Shown here in pieces: positions 1 through 11,267 of a stretch of DNA of 64,000 bases. The position numbers and the translations under genes are program-made. The stretch's first letter is position 1. The number at the start of each line of letters is the position of its first letter. The stretch lies in assembly GCA_002025945.1 (NCBI GenBank), contig MWOO01000143.1:89006-153005 (forward strand). The letters are read 5' to 3'. This stretch comes from Prochlorococcus sp. HOT208_60m_813O14 (GTDB lineage Bacteria > Cyanobacteriota > Cyanobacteriia > PCC-6307 > Cyanobiaceae). The notes beneath the pieces are model-generated. The model was not told where the DNA came from. It ran no database searches and worked only from the letters and a program-made list of their open reading frames with translations.

Positions 1-60
1 CAAGAATTAACAGAGGAACTTCTAGATAATATTTTTTCTAAGTTTTGTATTGGTAAATAA
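1..60 (+). CDS. mnmE: C-terminal end of tRNA modification GTPase MnmE (truncated at window edge)
   Basis: Frame 1 reads ...QELTEELLDNIFSKFCIGK*; the FCIGK C-terminus is characteristic of MnmE/TrmE. Confidence 0.85.
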   Translation, partial: QELTEELLDNIFSKFCIGK

Positions 61-142
61 ATTTGAGTTAAATTACATAGTGATATATAGTTGATTCTCT
101 AACTTCAGTTTAATTTTTATTAATTAATTATTTCTTAGTTTA

Positions 143-1009
143 GTGGATTTAAATACTCCAATAATAAGTAAAATCATTGATAATTGGATCGATGAAGATA
201 TAGGTAGGGGAGATCTTACAAGTTCCTCTATTACAGCAGAGAATGGTAATGCATATTGGATTGCAAAAGAAGATGGTATATTCTGCGGGGTTGAAATTAT
301 AAAAGAAATTTTTAGAAAAATTGATTTAAAAATCAGTCCAAAATTTAATATCTCTGATGGAGATAAATTTGTTAAAAATCAAAAACTCTTAGAAATATAT
401 GGGCCTTCAAAAAGTTTACTCGCTAGTGAAAGGATCAGCTTAAATATAGCAATGCATTTATCTGGAATATCAACATATACAAAGAATCTTACAGATAAAT
501 TAGAAGGCACAAATATAAAATTAGCAGATACTAGAAAAACGACCCCTGGATTAAGAATATTTGAAAAATATGCATTCAAATGCGGAGGTGGGGTGAATCA
601 TAGAATGGGATTATACGATGCTGCTATGATCAAAGAAAATCATATTGCATGGACAGATAATCTTAAGAATGCAGTACAAAATATTCGCCTAAATTCGCCT
701 TTTACAACTCATATCATAATTGAAGCTGAGAATATCGACCAGGCAAAAGAAGCAGTATTAGCAGGAGCGGATAGTATCTTATTAGATGAACTTAGTCCTG
801 AAATAATCAAAAGAAACGTTCAAGAATTAAGAGAGTTATCAATTAATAGTCTACAAAAAGAAGTCAATAAAAATTTGATAATAGAAGTTTCTGGAATAAA
901 CCCTCAAGAAATTAATAAATATCTAATAAAAGGTATTGATTTAATTTCAACAAGTTCTTCAATCACCAAAAGTAATTGGATTGATTTGAGTATGCGTTAT
1001 ATTAATTAA
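143..1009 (+). CDS. nadC: Nicotinate-nucleotide pyrophosphorylase (carboxylating)
   Basis: 288 aa, GTG start; DIGRGDLTS, ADTRKTTPGLR, KCGGGVNHRMGL motifs. Confidence 0.95.
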   Translation: MDLNTPIISKIIDNWIDEDIGRGDLTSSSITAENGNAYWIAKEDGIFCGVEIIKEIFRKIDLKISPKFNISDGDKFVKNQKLLEIYGPSKSLLASERISLNIAMHLSGISTYTKNLTDKLEGTNIKLADTRKTTPGLRIFEKYAFKCGGGVNHRMGLYDAAMIKENHIAWTDNLKNAVQNIRLNSPFTTHIIIEAENIDQAKEAVLAGADSILLDELSPEIIKRNVQELRELSINSLQKEVNKNLIIEVSGINPQEINKYLIKGIDLISTSSSITKSNWIDLSMRYIN

Positions 1010-1036
1010 TCATATAGATAAATAATTGAATAATTA

Positions 1037-2851
1037 ATGCTAATCATTTTTAAAGAATTAACAAAACAATTTGAAAAATCTCTTTTAGATAGTCTTGAAA
1101 AAAATGATAAAAAAGGAGAATTCGCAATTCTTAGCAAGAATTTAATTACACAGTCATCAAAAGAGGAATTTGGTGATTATCAATGTAATGTTTGTTTAAG
1201 TTTATCTAAAATATATAAAAAGAACCCAAGAGATATTGCTAATGATTTTATTAACCTTTTAAATAAAAATAAAAGCATAGCAAAATTATGTAAGAGTCTA
1301 GAAATAGCTGGACCTGGATTTATAAATATAAAATTAAAAGATGAGGTTCTAATAAATGAAATTAAGTCAAATATGCAATGCAATAGGGCTGGCATACCTC
1401 TAATTAGAAAAGATTTAGATAGTGGTTTGTCCAATAAAGTTATTGTCGATTTTTCTAGCCCTAATATTGCTAAAGAAATGCATGTAGGGCATTTAAGATC
1501 AACAATAATAGGTGACTCAATATCTAGAATTTTCGAGTTAAGAGGTTATGAAGTATTAAGACTCAATCATGTTGGTGATTGGGGAACACAATTTGGCATG
1601 CTTATTACTCAGCTCAAAGATTTATATTCAAATGATCTAGAAGAAATAGGAAAGATCAAGATAAGTGATTTAGTTGAATTTTATAAAGAATCAAAAAAAA
1701 GATTTGATAACGAATCTGAATTCCAAAAAAGATCTAGAGAGGAAGTAGTTAAGTTACAAAGTGGAGATATTAAATCGATTAAAGCTTGGAAATTATTATG
1801 TGATCAATCAAGGAAAGAATTTGATGAAATCTATAAAAATTTAAAAATAAAAATAGAAGAAAGAGGTGAATCTTTTTATAATCCCTTCTTAAAATCAGTT
1901 ATTGATGATTTGAATTTAGAAAAAATATTAGTAGAAGATCAAGGAGCAAAATGTGTATTTTTAGATGGAATGACTAATAAAGAAGGCAAACCTTTACCGC
2001 TAATTATTCAAAAAAAAGATGGCGGTTTTAATTATGCCACCACAGATCTTGCTGCTATAAGATACAGATTCAATCAACCTCCTAATGGCGATGATGCTTC
2101 AAGAATTATTTATGTAACTGATCATGGGCAAGCAAATCATTTTGCTGGAGTTTTTCAAGTTGCAAAAAAAGCAAAATGGATCCCAGAAAATTGTCAAGTA
2201 GACCATGTCCCTTTTGGTTTAGTTCAAGGAATTGATGGCAAAAAACTAAAGACAAGAGAAGGTGAAACAATACGCCTAAAAGATTTATTAAATGAAGCAG
2301 TTAGAAGAGCAAAAGAAGATTTATTGAAAAGATTAGAAGATGAAGATCGTTATGAGACCGAAGAGTTCATAGCAAATACTTCAAGAATTATTGGATTAGG
2401 AGCTGTTAAGTATGCAGATTTAAGTCAAAATAGGATTACTAATTATCAATTTAGTTTTGATAAAATGCTTTCCCTTAATGGTAATACTGCTCCTTATTTG
2501 TTATATACACTTGTAAGAATTTTAGGAATTAAAAGAAAAAATGATTTTGTTTATGAATCTCAAGATTTTCAGTTCGTAAATTATGAACATAAATCTGAGT
2601 GGAAACTTATCAGAAAATTACTTAGGTTCGATGAAGTCATAATTTCTATTGAAAAAGACTTAATGCCAAATAGATTATGCAATTATCTGTTCGAGCTATG
2701 TCAGACTTTTAATAGATTCTATGATCAAGTTCCAATACTCAAAGAAGAAAAATATATAAAAATCTCTAGGCTTAATTTATGTGACCTAACTGCAAAAACA
2801 CTAAAATTAAGCTTAGAGCTTTTAGGAATTGAAACTTTAGAAAGAATGTAA
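1037..2851 (+). CDS. argS: Arginyl-tRNA synthetase
   Basis: 604 aa; [21 protein letters not shown] class I signature, C-terminal anticodon-binding domain. Confidence 0.97.
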   Translation: MLIIFKELTKQFEKSLLDSLEKNDKKGEFAILSKNLITQSSKEEFGDYQCNVCLSLSKIYKKNPRDIANDFINLLNKNKSIAKLCKSLEIAGPGFINIKLKDEVLINEIKSNMQCNRAGIPLIRKDLDSGLSNKVIVDFSSPNIAKEMHVGHLRSTIIGDSISRIFELRGYEVLRLNHVGDWGTQFGMLITQLKDLYSNDLEEIGKIKISDLVEFYKESKKRFDNESEFQKRSREEVVKLQSGDIKSIKAWKLLCDQSRKEFDEIYKNLKIKIEERGESFYNPFLKSVIDDLNLEKILVEDQGAKCVFLDGMTNKEGKPLPLIIQKKDGGFNYATTDLAAIRYRFNQPPNGDDASRIIYVTDHGQANHFAGVFQVAKKAKWIPENCQVDHVPFGLVQGIDGKKLKTREGETIRLKDLLNEAVRRAKEDLLKRLEDEDRYETEEFIANTSRIIGLGAVKYADLSQNRITNYQFSFDKMLSLNGNTAPYLLYTLVRILGIKRKNDFVYESQDFQFVNYEHKSEWKLIRKLLRFDEVIISIEKDLMPNRLCNYLFELCQTFNRFYDQVPILKEEKYIKISRLNLCDLTAKTLKLSLELLGIETLERM

Positions 2852-3960
2852 TGAATGATTTTGCTCCATTAAATAATCTTTTCCCAAAACCAAGAGAAGA
2901 AATAATAAATATGCAGTCTTACTCTGCACCTTTAGAAAATAGAAGAAATTTACTCCGCTTAGACTTTAATGAAAATACTTTAGGACCAAGTCCTAAGGTT
3001 TTAGAGGCATTACAAGCGATAAAATTAGATGAGATTTCAATTTATCCAGAATATAATTTTTTAAAAAAATTTTTATGTGATAAATATCTTGATTCAAGAA
3101 AATTTGGTAATGATGAAATCGGAATTTTCAATGGAGCAGATGCAGCAATAAATGCAATTTTCAATTGCTTTGGAGAAAAAGATCAGATATTTCTAACCAC
3201 AAATCCAACTTTTGGTTACTATTCTCCTTGTGCAGAAATCCGAGGAATGAAAAAAATAAGTTGTTCTTACATTGGAGAAAATTTTCTGTTCCCCATCGAA
3301 GAATTTAGGGAAAAAATAATAAAGCATAATCCAAAGTTAATATTTATTTGCAATCCAAATAATCCAACAGGAACTGTTCTAAGCTCTAATGAAATAATTA
3401 ATTTAGCCAATATCAATAACGATTCATTAATAGTTGTTGATGAACTATATGAAAAATTTAATGGAGATAGTCTTCTTGAATCGATAGATTTTGAAAAGAA
3501 TAAAAATATACTAATAATCCAATCTCTTTCAAAAACTGCAGGTTTAGCTGGTTTGAGAATAGGTTTTACTTTTGGCAATAAAAGTTTAATTCAGTACATT
3601 AATAAAGTTACAGGACCATATGATGTAAACAGCTTTGCTATAACAGCTGCATTAGCAGCACTTAAAGACAAATCATATATTGATAATTATGTTTTAGAAG
3701 TAAAAAAGGCGAGGGAATGGATTTTAAATAAATTTAAATCAACAAAAATCAGAACTCACTTTAGTGGAGGTAATTATTTCTTAATTTGGCCAAAAAAAGA
3801 TCCTAAAATCTTAATACAACAGATGAGAGAAAAAGGTATTCTTATTAGAAGTATGGAAAACAAAAAAGATATCGGTAATTCTATAAGGGTTAGTATTGGA
3901 ACTAAAAAACAAATGATTTTTTTCTGGGACAATTACAAGATATTAGATTTAAAAAATTAA
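2851..3960 (+). CDS. Class I/II aminotransferase, HisC/CobC-like
   Basis: 369 aa; LDFNENTLGPSPKV, CNPNNPTGT, SLSKTAGLAGLRIGF PLP-binding motif. Confidence 0.88.
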   Translation: MNDFAPLNNLFPKPREEIINMQSYSAPLENRRNLLRLDFNENTLGPSPKVLEALQAIKLDEISIYPEYNFLKKFLCDKYLDSRKFGNDEIGIFNGADAAINAIFNCFGEKDQIFLTTNPTFGYYSPCAEIRGMKKISCSYIGENFLFPIEEFREKIIKHNPKLIFICNPNNPTGTVLSSNEIINLANINNDSLIVVDELYEKFNGDSLLESIDFEKNKNILIIQSLSKTAGLAGLRIGFTFGNKSLIQYINKVTGPYDVNSFAITAALAALKDKSYIDNYVLEVKKAREWILNKFKSTKIRTHFSGGNYFLIWPKKDPKILIQQMREKGILIRSMENKKDIGNSIRVSIGTKKQMIFFWDNYKILDLKN

Positions 3961-4682
3961 TTATTGAAAATATAAATTTTATTTTGATCGATTCTTTTAG
4001 ATTTTATTTGAAAATCTTTTCCAACATATTTTACTTTAAAATCTTTCATATTTTCGATAAATAAATCAGCATTTGAGAAATCACATTCTTTATTAATTTT
4101 TTTGCCGCGTTCAAAGTGAACAGGAATAACTACATTAGGTTTTAGAAGCTTAACTATTTTTGAGGCTTCTTTACCATTGTAAGATTTTATTCCTCCTCCA
4201 ATTGAAATAAACAATATATCTGGACTAGACAAAATAATTTGACTGTTTATATCAATATCACCAGCAGCTCCTCCCATATGAACAATTTTAAGATCATTCT
4301 GCTCCCAACTCCAAACAGTTGCCATCCCAAATCTTCTTCCATCTACTCTGTCATGTGGTACAGAAATTCCATTTAATAAAATATCCTCAAATTGATAGAT
4401 TCCTGGCTCAACGAACATTAATTGATCATTAGGGTTATATCCTTCATCTGGAAGCCTAGAACTAGCCAAAATAAAATCTACGTTATCTTCTTTTGGCTCC
4501 TTTAAATTACTTGCACAACCTATTGCTTTAAAGGGATTTATAAGAATAGATTTATCTGCACTAGTAATTAAAAAACTACTATGTCCCAAACTTTTTATTC
4601 CTAAGTTCCTTGCCAATAATGAGGTAGGTAAAAAAGAGCTAACTAATATCAAAAATAAAAAGTTTTTAATTTGAGAAATCAT
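3957..4682 (-). CDS. MBL-fold metal-dependent hydrolase (UlaG/beta-lactamase-like)
   Basis: 241 aa; LGHSSFLI...INP, VHMGGAAG, VVIPVHFERG; N-terminal signal-like segment. Confidence 0.75.
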   Translation of the reverse strand: MISQIKNFLFLILVSSFLPTSLLARNLGIKSLGHSSFLITSADKSILINPFKAIGCASNLKEPKEDNVDFILASSRLPDEGYNPNDQLMFVEPGIYQFEDILLNGISVPHDRVDGRRFGMATVWSWEQNDLKIVHMGGAAGDIDINSQIILSSPDILFISIGGGIKSYNGKEASKIVKLLKPNVVIPVHFERGKKINKECDFSNADLFIENMKDFKVKYVGKDFQIKSKRIDQNKIYIFNN

Positions 4683-4702
4683 AATATTAATTTTTTTTTA
4701 TT

Positions 4703-5299
4703 TTACTTTTGTTCAGCCATTTTTAGAAAATTACTAATTAATTTATGACCAAATTGCGTCAACACACTTTCAGGATGGAACTGTACCCCATGTAAATGTT
4801 TATATTCTTTATGAGAGATAGCCATAATTGTTGAGTCTTCTAAAGTCGCAGTTATCTCGAAACAAGAAGGTAAAGAACTTGAATCAACTATAAGACTATG
4901 GTATCTAGTAGCCACAAATGGAGTCTCGATATCTTTAAACAATCCTTTTTGGTTATGAAATATTTTGGATGTCTTACCATGCATAAGTTCTTTCCCAACA
5001 ATAACCTTACCTCCAAAAGCTTGGGCCAAAGCTTGATGACCTAAACAAACTCCCAAGGTCGGAATATTTTTAGATAATTTTTTTAGAATTGGCAGACAAA
5101 TTCCAGATTGATCTGGATTACCTGGACCTGGAGATAAGAGAATTCCACCAGGATTTAGTTTAATAATTTCTTCTAGAGTAATTTCATCATTTCTTTTAAC
5201 TATTAATTCTTTAGTTATTTCATGCTCAACTGAAAGTTCTCCTAAATATTGAACAAGGTTATAAGTAAAACTATCGTAATTATCAATAACAAGAAACAT
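4703..5299 (-). CDS. trpG: Anthranilate/para-aminobenzoate synthase glutamine amidotransferase component
   Basis: 198 aa; DNYDSFTYNLVQYLGEL, GICLGH-type motif GVCLGHQALAQAFGG, HGVQFHPES. Confidence 0.93.
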   Translation of the reverse strand: MFLVIDNYDSFTYNLVQYLGELSVEHEITKELIVKRNDEITLEEIIKLNPGGILLSPGPGNPDQSGICLPILKKLSKNIPTLGVCLGHQALAQAFGGKVIVGKELMHGKTSKIFHNQKGLFKDIETPFVATRYHSLIVDSSSLPSCFEITATLEDSTIMAISHKEYKHLHGVQFHPESVLTQFGHKLISNFLKMAEQK

Positions 5300-5311
5300 A
5301 TTTATATGGAT

Positions 5312-5722
5312 TTAAAATAACAACTTTATTTTAGGAACAAAGATATATACAGCAATAATAACAGAATTAATGGAAGCTAATAATACTGCTCCTGCAGAAG
5401 TATCTTTTGAAATTTTAGCCAAAATACTAAATTCTTTTTTCACTACTAAATCAACGATTGATTCAATAGATGTGTTCAATATTTCTAATATTAAAACAGA
5501 CATTATTGTTGCAATCAAAAAAACATAATTACTTAGACTAATTTTGAGTAAAAAACCAATTATTAAACTTGTAACTGCAAAAATTAATTGAATTTTAAAA
5601 TTTCTTGAAGTTTTCAATACATAACTAATACCACTGAAAGCATACTTAAAACTTATAAATACATTACTAGAAGTTTTGTATGATTCTTTTCTATTTTCTA
5701 AATAATTTATTTTTTTTTCCAT
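5312..5722 (-). CDS. dgkA: Diacylglycerol kinase (prokaryotic DgkA family)
   Basis: 136 aa; membrane protein with LEILNTSIESIVDLV and DTSAGAVLL motifs. Confidence 0.88.
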   Translation of the reverse strand: MEKKINYLENRKESYKTSSNVFISFKYAFSGISYVLKTSRNFKIQLIFAVTSLIIGFLLKISLSNYVFLIATIMSVLILEILNTSIESIVDLVVKKEFSILAKISKDTSAGAVLLASINSVIIAVYIFVPKIKLLF

Positions 5723-5728
5723 TGGTTT

Positions 5729-6268
5729 TTAATCTAATCGAGTAATTAAATATTCTTGGAAATTTAACATATTTTCTAAATCATGCTCATTATTATGTTC
5801 CCATCCCAAAAGATGTAAAAATCCATGACTAGCCAACCAGATCATCTCTCTATAGATTGAATGTTTATATTCATAAGATTGCTCAAGTGCCATCTCTAAT
5901 GATATAAAAATATCTCCCAACTCTATATGATCTAAATTATTTAGAGATTCATCAGAAATAATTGGAAAAGATAGAACATCAGTTGGACCATTTTTTTGCA
6001 TCCATTTCTTATTCAAAGAAGCAATTTCTTGATTAGATATTATCTGTAAGCCTAATGAAAAAGATTTTTTTTCAAAAATATAATTTGGTAATTCATAATC
6101 CTCTTTTTTTAATATTGTATTTATCCAAGATAAAAAAACTTTCTCCCAAAAAATAGATTCAAAAATAAGATCAGTTTTAGTATCTTTTAACTTATTTGAA
6201 AATTGAGAGAAATCATTAAATTGAAAAACCAAATCTAAATTTATTTCAGAAATAATTTTTTCTTTCAT
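5729..6268 (-). CDS. ybeY: Endoribonuclease YbeY (16S rRNA maturation)
   Basis: 179 aa; [28 protein letters not shown] zinc motif. Confidence 0.93.
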   Translation of the reverse strand: MKEKIISEINLDLVFQFNDFSQFSNKLKDTKTDLIFESIFWEKVFLSWINTILKKEDYELPNYIFEKKSFSLGLQIISNQEIASLNKKWMQKNGPTDVLSFPIISDESLNNLDHIELGDIFISLEMALEQSYEYKHSIYREMIWLASHGFLHLLGWEHNNEHDLENMLNFQEYLITRLD

Positions 6269-6274
6269 AAATTA

Positions 6275-6457
6275 TTAAACTGGAATATTGGGCTTACCTA
6301 TTGTGGCCACGAGTATTAATATCCCAATTAAAACTAGAAAGGTTATTGAAAAATGGGAAATACTTTTTGAGCCTTTCCTTACCATATTTCTCATAGCAAG
6401 CTTTATAAAGCTTGGAGGAGAAACTTTTTTTTCTAAAATTTCGTTTTTATTTTCCAT
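6275..6457 (-). CDS. Small single-TM conserved cyanobacterial protein (DUF3285-like)
   Basis: 60 aa, C-terminal hydrophobic helix; lies between ybeY and prfB on the same strand. Confidence 0.75.
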   Translation of the reverse strand: MENKNEILEKKVSPPSFIKLAMRNMVRKGSKSISHFSITFLVLIGILILVATIGKPNIPV

Positions 6458-6460
6458 TAG

Positions 6461-7583
6461 TTATTCAATAGATTCATTAGAAGAAATATTCATACGTAAT
6501 AATTCATGAATAAATGGTTCAAGTCCACCATCTAAAACACTATCTAACTCGTTAGTCTCCTGCATAGTCCTAAGATCTTTTACCAATTGATAGGGATGGA
6601 AAACATAATTTCTTATTTGATTGCCCCATGCAGCTTCCACAATATCACCTTTAATATCAGCGACTTCAGCAGCTCGTTGTTCTTTAGCAATCACTAATAG
6701 TTTAGACTTTAGAAGTAACATAGCTTTTTCTTTATTTTGTAATTGAGATCTTTCTTGAGTACATCTTACTGAAATCCCTGAAGGCAAATGAACAATTCTC
6801 ACTGCTGTTTCTACTTTATTAACATTTTGTCCTCCAGCTCCACCGGATCTACTCGTTGTAATTTCTAAATCTTTTTCAGGTATATCAAGTGAAATATTAT
6901 CATCTAATTTTGGCATAACCTCTACCCCAGCAAAGCTGGTTTGTCTTTTACCATTGGCATTAAAAGGAGAAATTCTTACTAATCTATGAGTTCCTTTTTC
7001 ATGTTGCAGATAGCCATATGCATATTTTCCATCAATTTCGAACGTTACACTTTTAATACCTGCTTCTTCTCCTTGAGATAATTCATTAATGACAAGGCTC
7101 ATTTGATTATTATCGGCCCATCTTGAGTACATTCTTAATAATATCTCTACCCAATCCTGCGCATCTGTTCCACCCGCACCTGCGTTAATAGAAACTACTG
7201 CTCCTTCCTTATCGTATTCACCACATAACAATCTTTCAAATTCCCATTTATCCAAATTCTCTCTTAATGTCTTTAATCCCAGCTGCGATTCTAAAATCAT
7301 TTCCTCTTCGGGTTCTAGAGAATAAAGCTCAAGAGAGGCATTAGCATCAGAAATAAAAGTTTTCCATTTATCTAACAATTCGAGTTGTGCTTTGACATCA
7401 TCAAGGATTAACATTTGCTTTTTAGCTTCTTCTTGATTTTCCCAAAATTCAGGCTGAGCAGAAATTTGCTCTAACTCTTTCCTTTTCGCTTTTAATCTTG
7501 GAACGTCAAAGACAATCCTGAGCATTACCCAGGCGCTCTGTTAGTTCAGAAAGATCTTTTTTGAAATCTGTAATATCTATCAA
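6461..7583 (-). CDS. prfB: Peptide chain release factor 2, expressed through +1 programmed frameshift (track ORF covers 6461..7525 only)
   Basis: [17 protein letters not shown] motif. Minus strand reads TTG ATA GAT ... GAT TGT CTT TGA C; a +1 shift at CTT-T gives [15 protein letters not shown], joining the upstream frame ([25 protein letters not shown]) to the RF2 body. Candidate start TTG at 7583. Confidence 0.93.
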
Positions 7584-7659
7584 AATAGAAGTTAATCGTT
7601 ATTTATAATCTAACAAGCACTTTTGTTTAATAGTATAAACTAAGTATTATTTTAAAAAA

Positions 7660-7914
7660 ATGTCCAAAGTTGAAATTTATACTTGGCAATATTGCCCATT
7701 CTGTATTCGAGCAAAATCACTACTCAAGAAAAAAAATGTAAATTTTACAGAATATAAAATAGATGGCGACGAAGATGCCAGAGCATTGATGATTGAAAGA
7801 GCTGATGGTAGAAGAACATTACCACAAATATTTATAGATAATGAGGGTATCGGAGGCTGCGATGATCTCTACGCATTAGAAAATGAAAATAAATTAGAAG
7901 GATTATTAAACTAG
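7660..7914 (+). CDS. grxC: Glutaredoxin 3
   Basis: 84 aa; [11 protein letters not shown] active site, TLPQIFID. Confidence 0.95.
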   Translation: MSKVEIYTWQYCPFCIRAKSLLKKKNVNFTEYKIDGDEDARALMIERADGRRTLPQIFIDNEGIGGCDDLYALENENKLEGLLN

Positions 7915-7919
7915 ATCTT

Positions 7920-8843
7920 ATGAAATTTCTATTCGTAATAGATCCTATTAAAAATATAAATCCCTTAAAAGATTCAACTGCTGCTTTAATGCAAGCATCA
8001 TCAAAAAAAAATATTGAAATCTGGAGTTGTACTCCTCAAGACCTGGAAGCTAGAGGTGATGAAGTATGGGCATCTTCTGTAAAAGTTGAAGTAATTCCGT
8101 GGATTTCTTTCAAAGAGAATGATTGCATACCTCTCGCCGAATTTAATTGCATTTGGATGAGAAAAGATCCTCCTGTAAATGAGGCTTATTTATATGCAAC
8201 CCATCTTTTAGAGGTTGCCGAAAGAAAAGGAGTAAAAGTAATTAACAAACCCTCATCGTTAAGAGCGTGGAATGAAAAGCTAGGTGCTTTAAGATACAGC
8301 CACTTAATGGCACCTACAATAGTTGCGAGTAAGGTAAAAGATCTTATTAATTTTGCAAATATAAATAATGAAGTAGTCATAAAACCTCTTGGAGGAAAAG
8401 GTGGTCAAGGTGTTATAAGGATAAATAAAAATTCTCCAGGAATTAAATCAATCATTGAATTAATCACTTCTCAAGAAGAATTACCCGTTATGATGCAAAA
8501 ATTTATTCCCGAAGTCATAGAGGGTGATAAAAGAATAATTATCGTAAACGGAGAAGCAATTGGATCAATAAATAGGATTCCTCAAGGAGGCGATTTTAGG
8601 AGTAATTTAGCGATGGGAGGCAAGGCTGAACCCACATTATTAACAGAAAAAGAAAAAAGTATCTGCTCAGAATTATCTCAACACTTCAAAGATGAGGGTT
8701 TATTTTTTGTAGGTATTGATGTAATAAATGGAATGCTTAGCGAGATTAATGTAACAAGTCCAACAGGTTTAAGAGAAATAGAAAATTTATCCAATAAAAA
8801 TGTTTCAGAGGAAGTTATTGAAAAATTAGTAAAAATTATCTAG
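7920..8843 (+). CDS. gshB: Glutathione synthetase
   Basis: 307 aa; [26 protein letters not shown]-grasp, [13 protein letters not shown]. Confidence 0.95.
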   Translation: MKFLFVIDPIKNINPLKDSTAALMQASSKKNIEIWSCTPQDLEARGDEVWASSVKVEVIPWISFKENDCIPLAEFNCIWMRKDPPVNEAYLYATHLLEVAERKGVKVINKPSSLRAWNEKLGALRYSHLMAPTIVASKVKDLINFANINNEVVIKPLGGKGGQGVIRINKNSPGIKSIIELITSQEELPVMMQKFIPEVIEGDKRIIIVNGEAIGSINRIPQGGDFRSNLAMGGKAEPTLLTEKEKSICSELSQHFKDEGLFFVGIDVINGMLSEINVTSPTGLREIENLSNKNVSEEVIEKLVKII

Positions 8844-10248
8844 GATTTTTAGCGCAAAATATCTGTTTTACTATAGATTCAAATTTTAATTTAATCTCAT
8901 CTATTTCTTTCTCTAAAACGGAGCCAGAAACTATACCTGAACCTGCAGTAAATTCAATATTTTCTTCAATACATCTTGCGCCTCTTATTGCCAAAAGAAA
9001 TGAAGCATTGCCTGATGAATCAACCCAACCCATTGGAGAAGCATAATTTCCTCTAGGAAAAGACTCAAGAGTGTTTATCCAATCCAATGCTGCATTTTTT
9101 GGGTATCCACAAACAGCTGGAGATGGATGTAGGTTTTTAAGCAATTCAAAAGGACAAATATTTTCAACTTTAGAGAAAATGAGTGTTTGCAAATGAGAAA
9201 TATCTCCAAATGAATTTACCTTGATATCACTTTTTTTAAAGTTTGTTATTTTTGAAACTTCTAAAGATTTAATCAAATGTTCTATTACATAATTATGTTC
9301 CTTTAGGTCTTTAGTACTTTTTAGGAGTTTCTTAAAATTTGAATTAGTAGAGATAGTTCCAGCAAGAGCCTCTAAAGTTAAATTAGGTTTAGAGAAAGAA
9401 AATAATTTTTCTGGAGATGCTCCAAACAAAATATCCTTACTATTCCTTTTCCAAACGTATCTACATGTATTTGGTTGCTTCTTTTTAAATCTTTTTAAAA
9501 TTTTTACTAAATCTAATTTATTTTTAAGTTTTATTTTAATCCTATTCGCTAAAACTATCTTTTCGAGGATATCTTTCTCTACTAATTGAATTCCTCTATT
9601 TACTATTTTTTTCATGTTTGTTTTAGAAGTTTCTAAGGAGCGTGAAAAATCATCAATAAAAGTGGAATCAAAACTAGTTTTTAAGCCAGATGATTTTATT
9701 AATTCTGAGCCAGAATTAATAACTTGATTTCTAATTGTCCATATTTCTTCAATTAATGTTCTTAATGATGATTTACCTTCAACATGACCATTGATTCTTA
9801 ACCAGCAATTCTTGCCACTTTTAGTAATTAATATTTTTGGCAAAATGGCTTCCAAACTAGGGATATCTGAAGGTAAATTCTTATTATTCAAATTTTCAGA
9901 GAAAGAAAATAAATAAATTATTTTTGAAAGTGCAGAATTATGCGATTCATTAGTTAAGTTAATTAAATTTTTAAAATTCTCAGAATTAAACTCTTTTGCT
10001 ACCTCAAATCTTTTTGGGCCATCCAGAGTAACATATTTACACTTCTCGAAAGCTATATATGAAATGCCATCAGATTCCTCCCAAAATGAAGAAAACGGAT
10101 ATTGATTTATTAACAATTCATAAACTTGAAATAAATCAATACAAGGAATATCAACACAAATACTTACTAATCCAGAATTTTCAACTTTCTTATCGAAAGA
10201 GGAAAATACATCTTTTAAAAAATCTGTTAAGTTTAAATCATTTTTCAT
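8836..10248 (-). CDS. menF: Isochorismate synthase
   Basis: 470 aa; chorismate-binding domain ([40 protein letters not shown]); next to other men genes. Confidence 0.9.
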   Translation of the reverse strand: MKNDLNLTDFLKDVFSSFDKKVENSGLVSICVDIPCIDLFQVYELLINQYPFSSFWEESDGISYIAFEKCKYVTLDGPKRFEVAKEFNSENFKNLINLTNESHNSALSKIIYLFSFSENLNNKNLPSDIPSLEAILPKILITKSGKNCWLRINGHVEGKSSLRTLIEEIWTIRNQVINSGSELIKSSGLKTSFDSTFIDDFSRSLETSKTNMKKIVNRGIQLVEKDILEKIVLANRIKIKLKNKLDLVKILKRFKKKQPNTCRYVWKRNSKDILFGASPEKLFSFSKPNLTLEALAGTISTNSNFKKLLKSTKDLKEHNYVIEHLIKSLEVSKITNFKKSDIKVNSFGDISHLQTLIFSKVENICPFELLKNLHPSPAVCGYPKNAALDWINTLESFPRGNYASPMGWVDSSGNASFLLAIRGARCIEENIEFTAGSGIVSGSVLEKEIDEIKLKFESIVKQIFCAKNPR

Positions 10249-10349
10249 TACTTATTGAAAATAACTAAAAATGATGCAATAAAGTAAAAAATGTAACTCA
10301 ATTTATAAACTACATTCAATAATTATCTAATTTTACGTGTTAATTAAAA

Positions 10350-11267
10350 ATGGACGAAGATAAAAAAAAATTATGGAAAAAAGCAATAAAATGGCCTCTT
10401 TATTCTGTTGCCATACTTCCAGTTTTAATAACAGGGGCTTACTTGCTCAATCAATATGAAGAGGTAAAAATTTATAATTTGATTTCATTTACTTTAGCTG
10501 CAATTTTGATATTACTTTGGGAAAATCTAACTAATGATTTATACGACTCAGAAACAGGAATCGATGAATTTAAATTTCATTCAATTGTAAATCTTGTAAA
10601 AAATAAAAAAATAATTTCATTTATTGCATATACATCTTTAGTTATTGGTTTATTAATAATTTTAATTATTTCAGTATCAACAAGTATAAACATTTTTATT
10701 TTGGTGGCAGCTTGCTGCTTCTTGGGATATTTATATCAAGGTCCTCCTTTTAGATTGGGCTATCAAGGTTTAGGAGAACCATTATGCTGGCTTGCATTTG
10801 GACCTTTTGCTTACTCTGCAGTCTTAATTGCGTTAAATCCGTCTAATATTTACTTCGAAGATATTCCATGGAAAGTTTCTTTATTACTTGGTTCAGGACC
10901 TTCCTTGGCAACAACTCTTGTATTATTTTGTTCTCATTTTCATCAAATTTCTGAAGATAAAAAGCATGGGAAAAATTCACCTTTAGTTCGCTTAGGGGCA
11001 AAAAAAGGTTCTCAATTTGTGCCCTGGATCATTTTTACAATATATATTTTTCAACTTTTCATAATTGTTTATGGATTTATTCCAGTGTTTTGCATCCTTT
11101 ATTTGCTTAGTTTCCCTCAAGCAATAAGACTTATAAATTTATTAAAATCTTCTTATGCAAAACCTTCTGCAATAAAAAATTGCAAATTCGTTGCAATAAA
11201 ATTTCAAACTCTTAATGGAATTGGTTTAATCACAGGATTAATATTTAATTACTTTCTAAATAAATGA
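10350..11267 (+). CDS. menA: 1,4-dihydroxy-2-naphthoate prenyl(phytyl)transferase
   Basis: 305 aa UbiA-type membrane protein; NDLYDSETGID, GYLYQGPPFRLGYQGLGE. Confidence 0.92.
   Translation: MDEDKKKLWKKAIKWPLYSVAILPVLITGAYLLNQYEEVKIYNLISFTLAAILILLWENLTNDLYDSETGIDEFKFHSIVNLVKNKKIISFIAYTSLVIGLLIILIISVSTSINIFILVAACCFLGYLYQGPPFRLGYQGLGEPLCWLAFGPFAYSAVLIALNPSNIYFEDIPWKVSLLLGSGPSLATTLVLFCSHFHQISEDKKHGKNSPLVRLGAKKGSQFVPWIIFTIYIFQLFIIVYGFIPVFCILYLLSFPQAIRLINLLKSSYAKPSAIKNCKFVAIKFQTLNGIGLITGLIFNYFLNK

Noticed and set aside
379-579. Antisense ORFs within conserved genes (e.g. 379-579, 1180-1434, 3267-3578, 11620-11916, 24106-24423, 29613-29903, 49716-49973)
   Set aside because: They lie entirely opposite well-identified CDSs, have no recognisable motifs, and are expected as reverse-frame by-products.
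10059-10268. 69-aa plus ORF opposite the menF 5' end
   Set aside because: Overlaps the conserved menF start region and has no domain.
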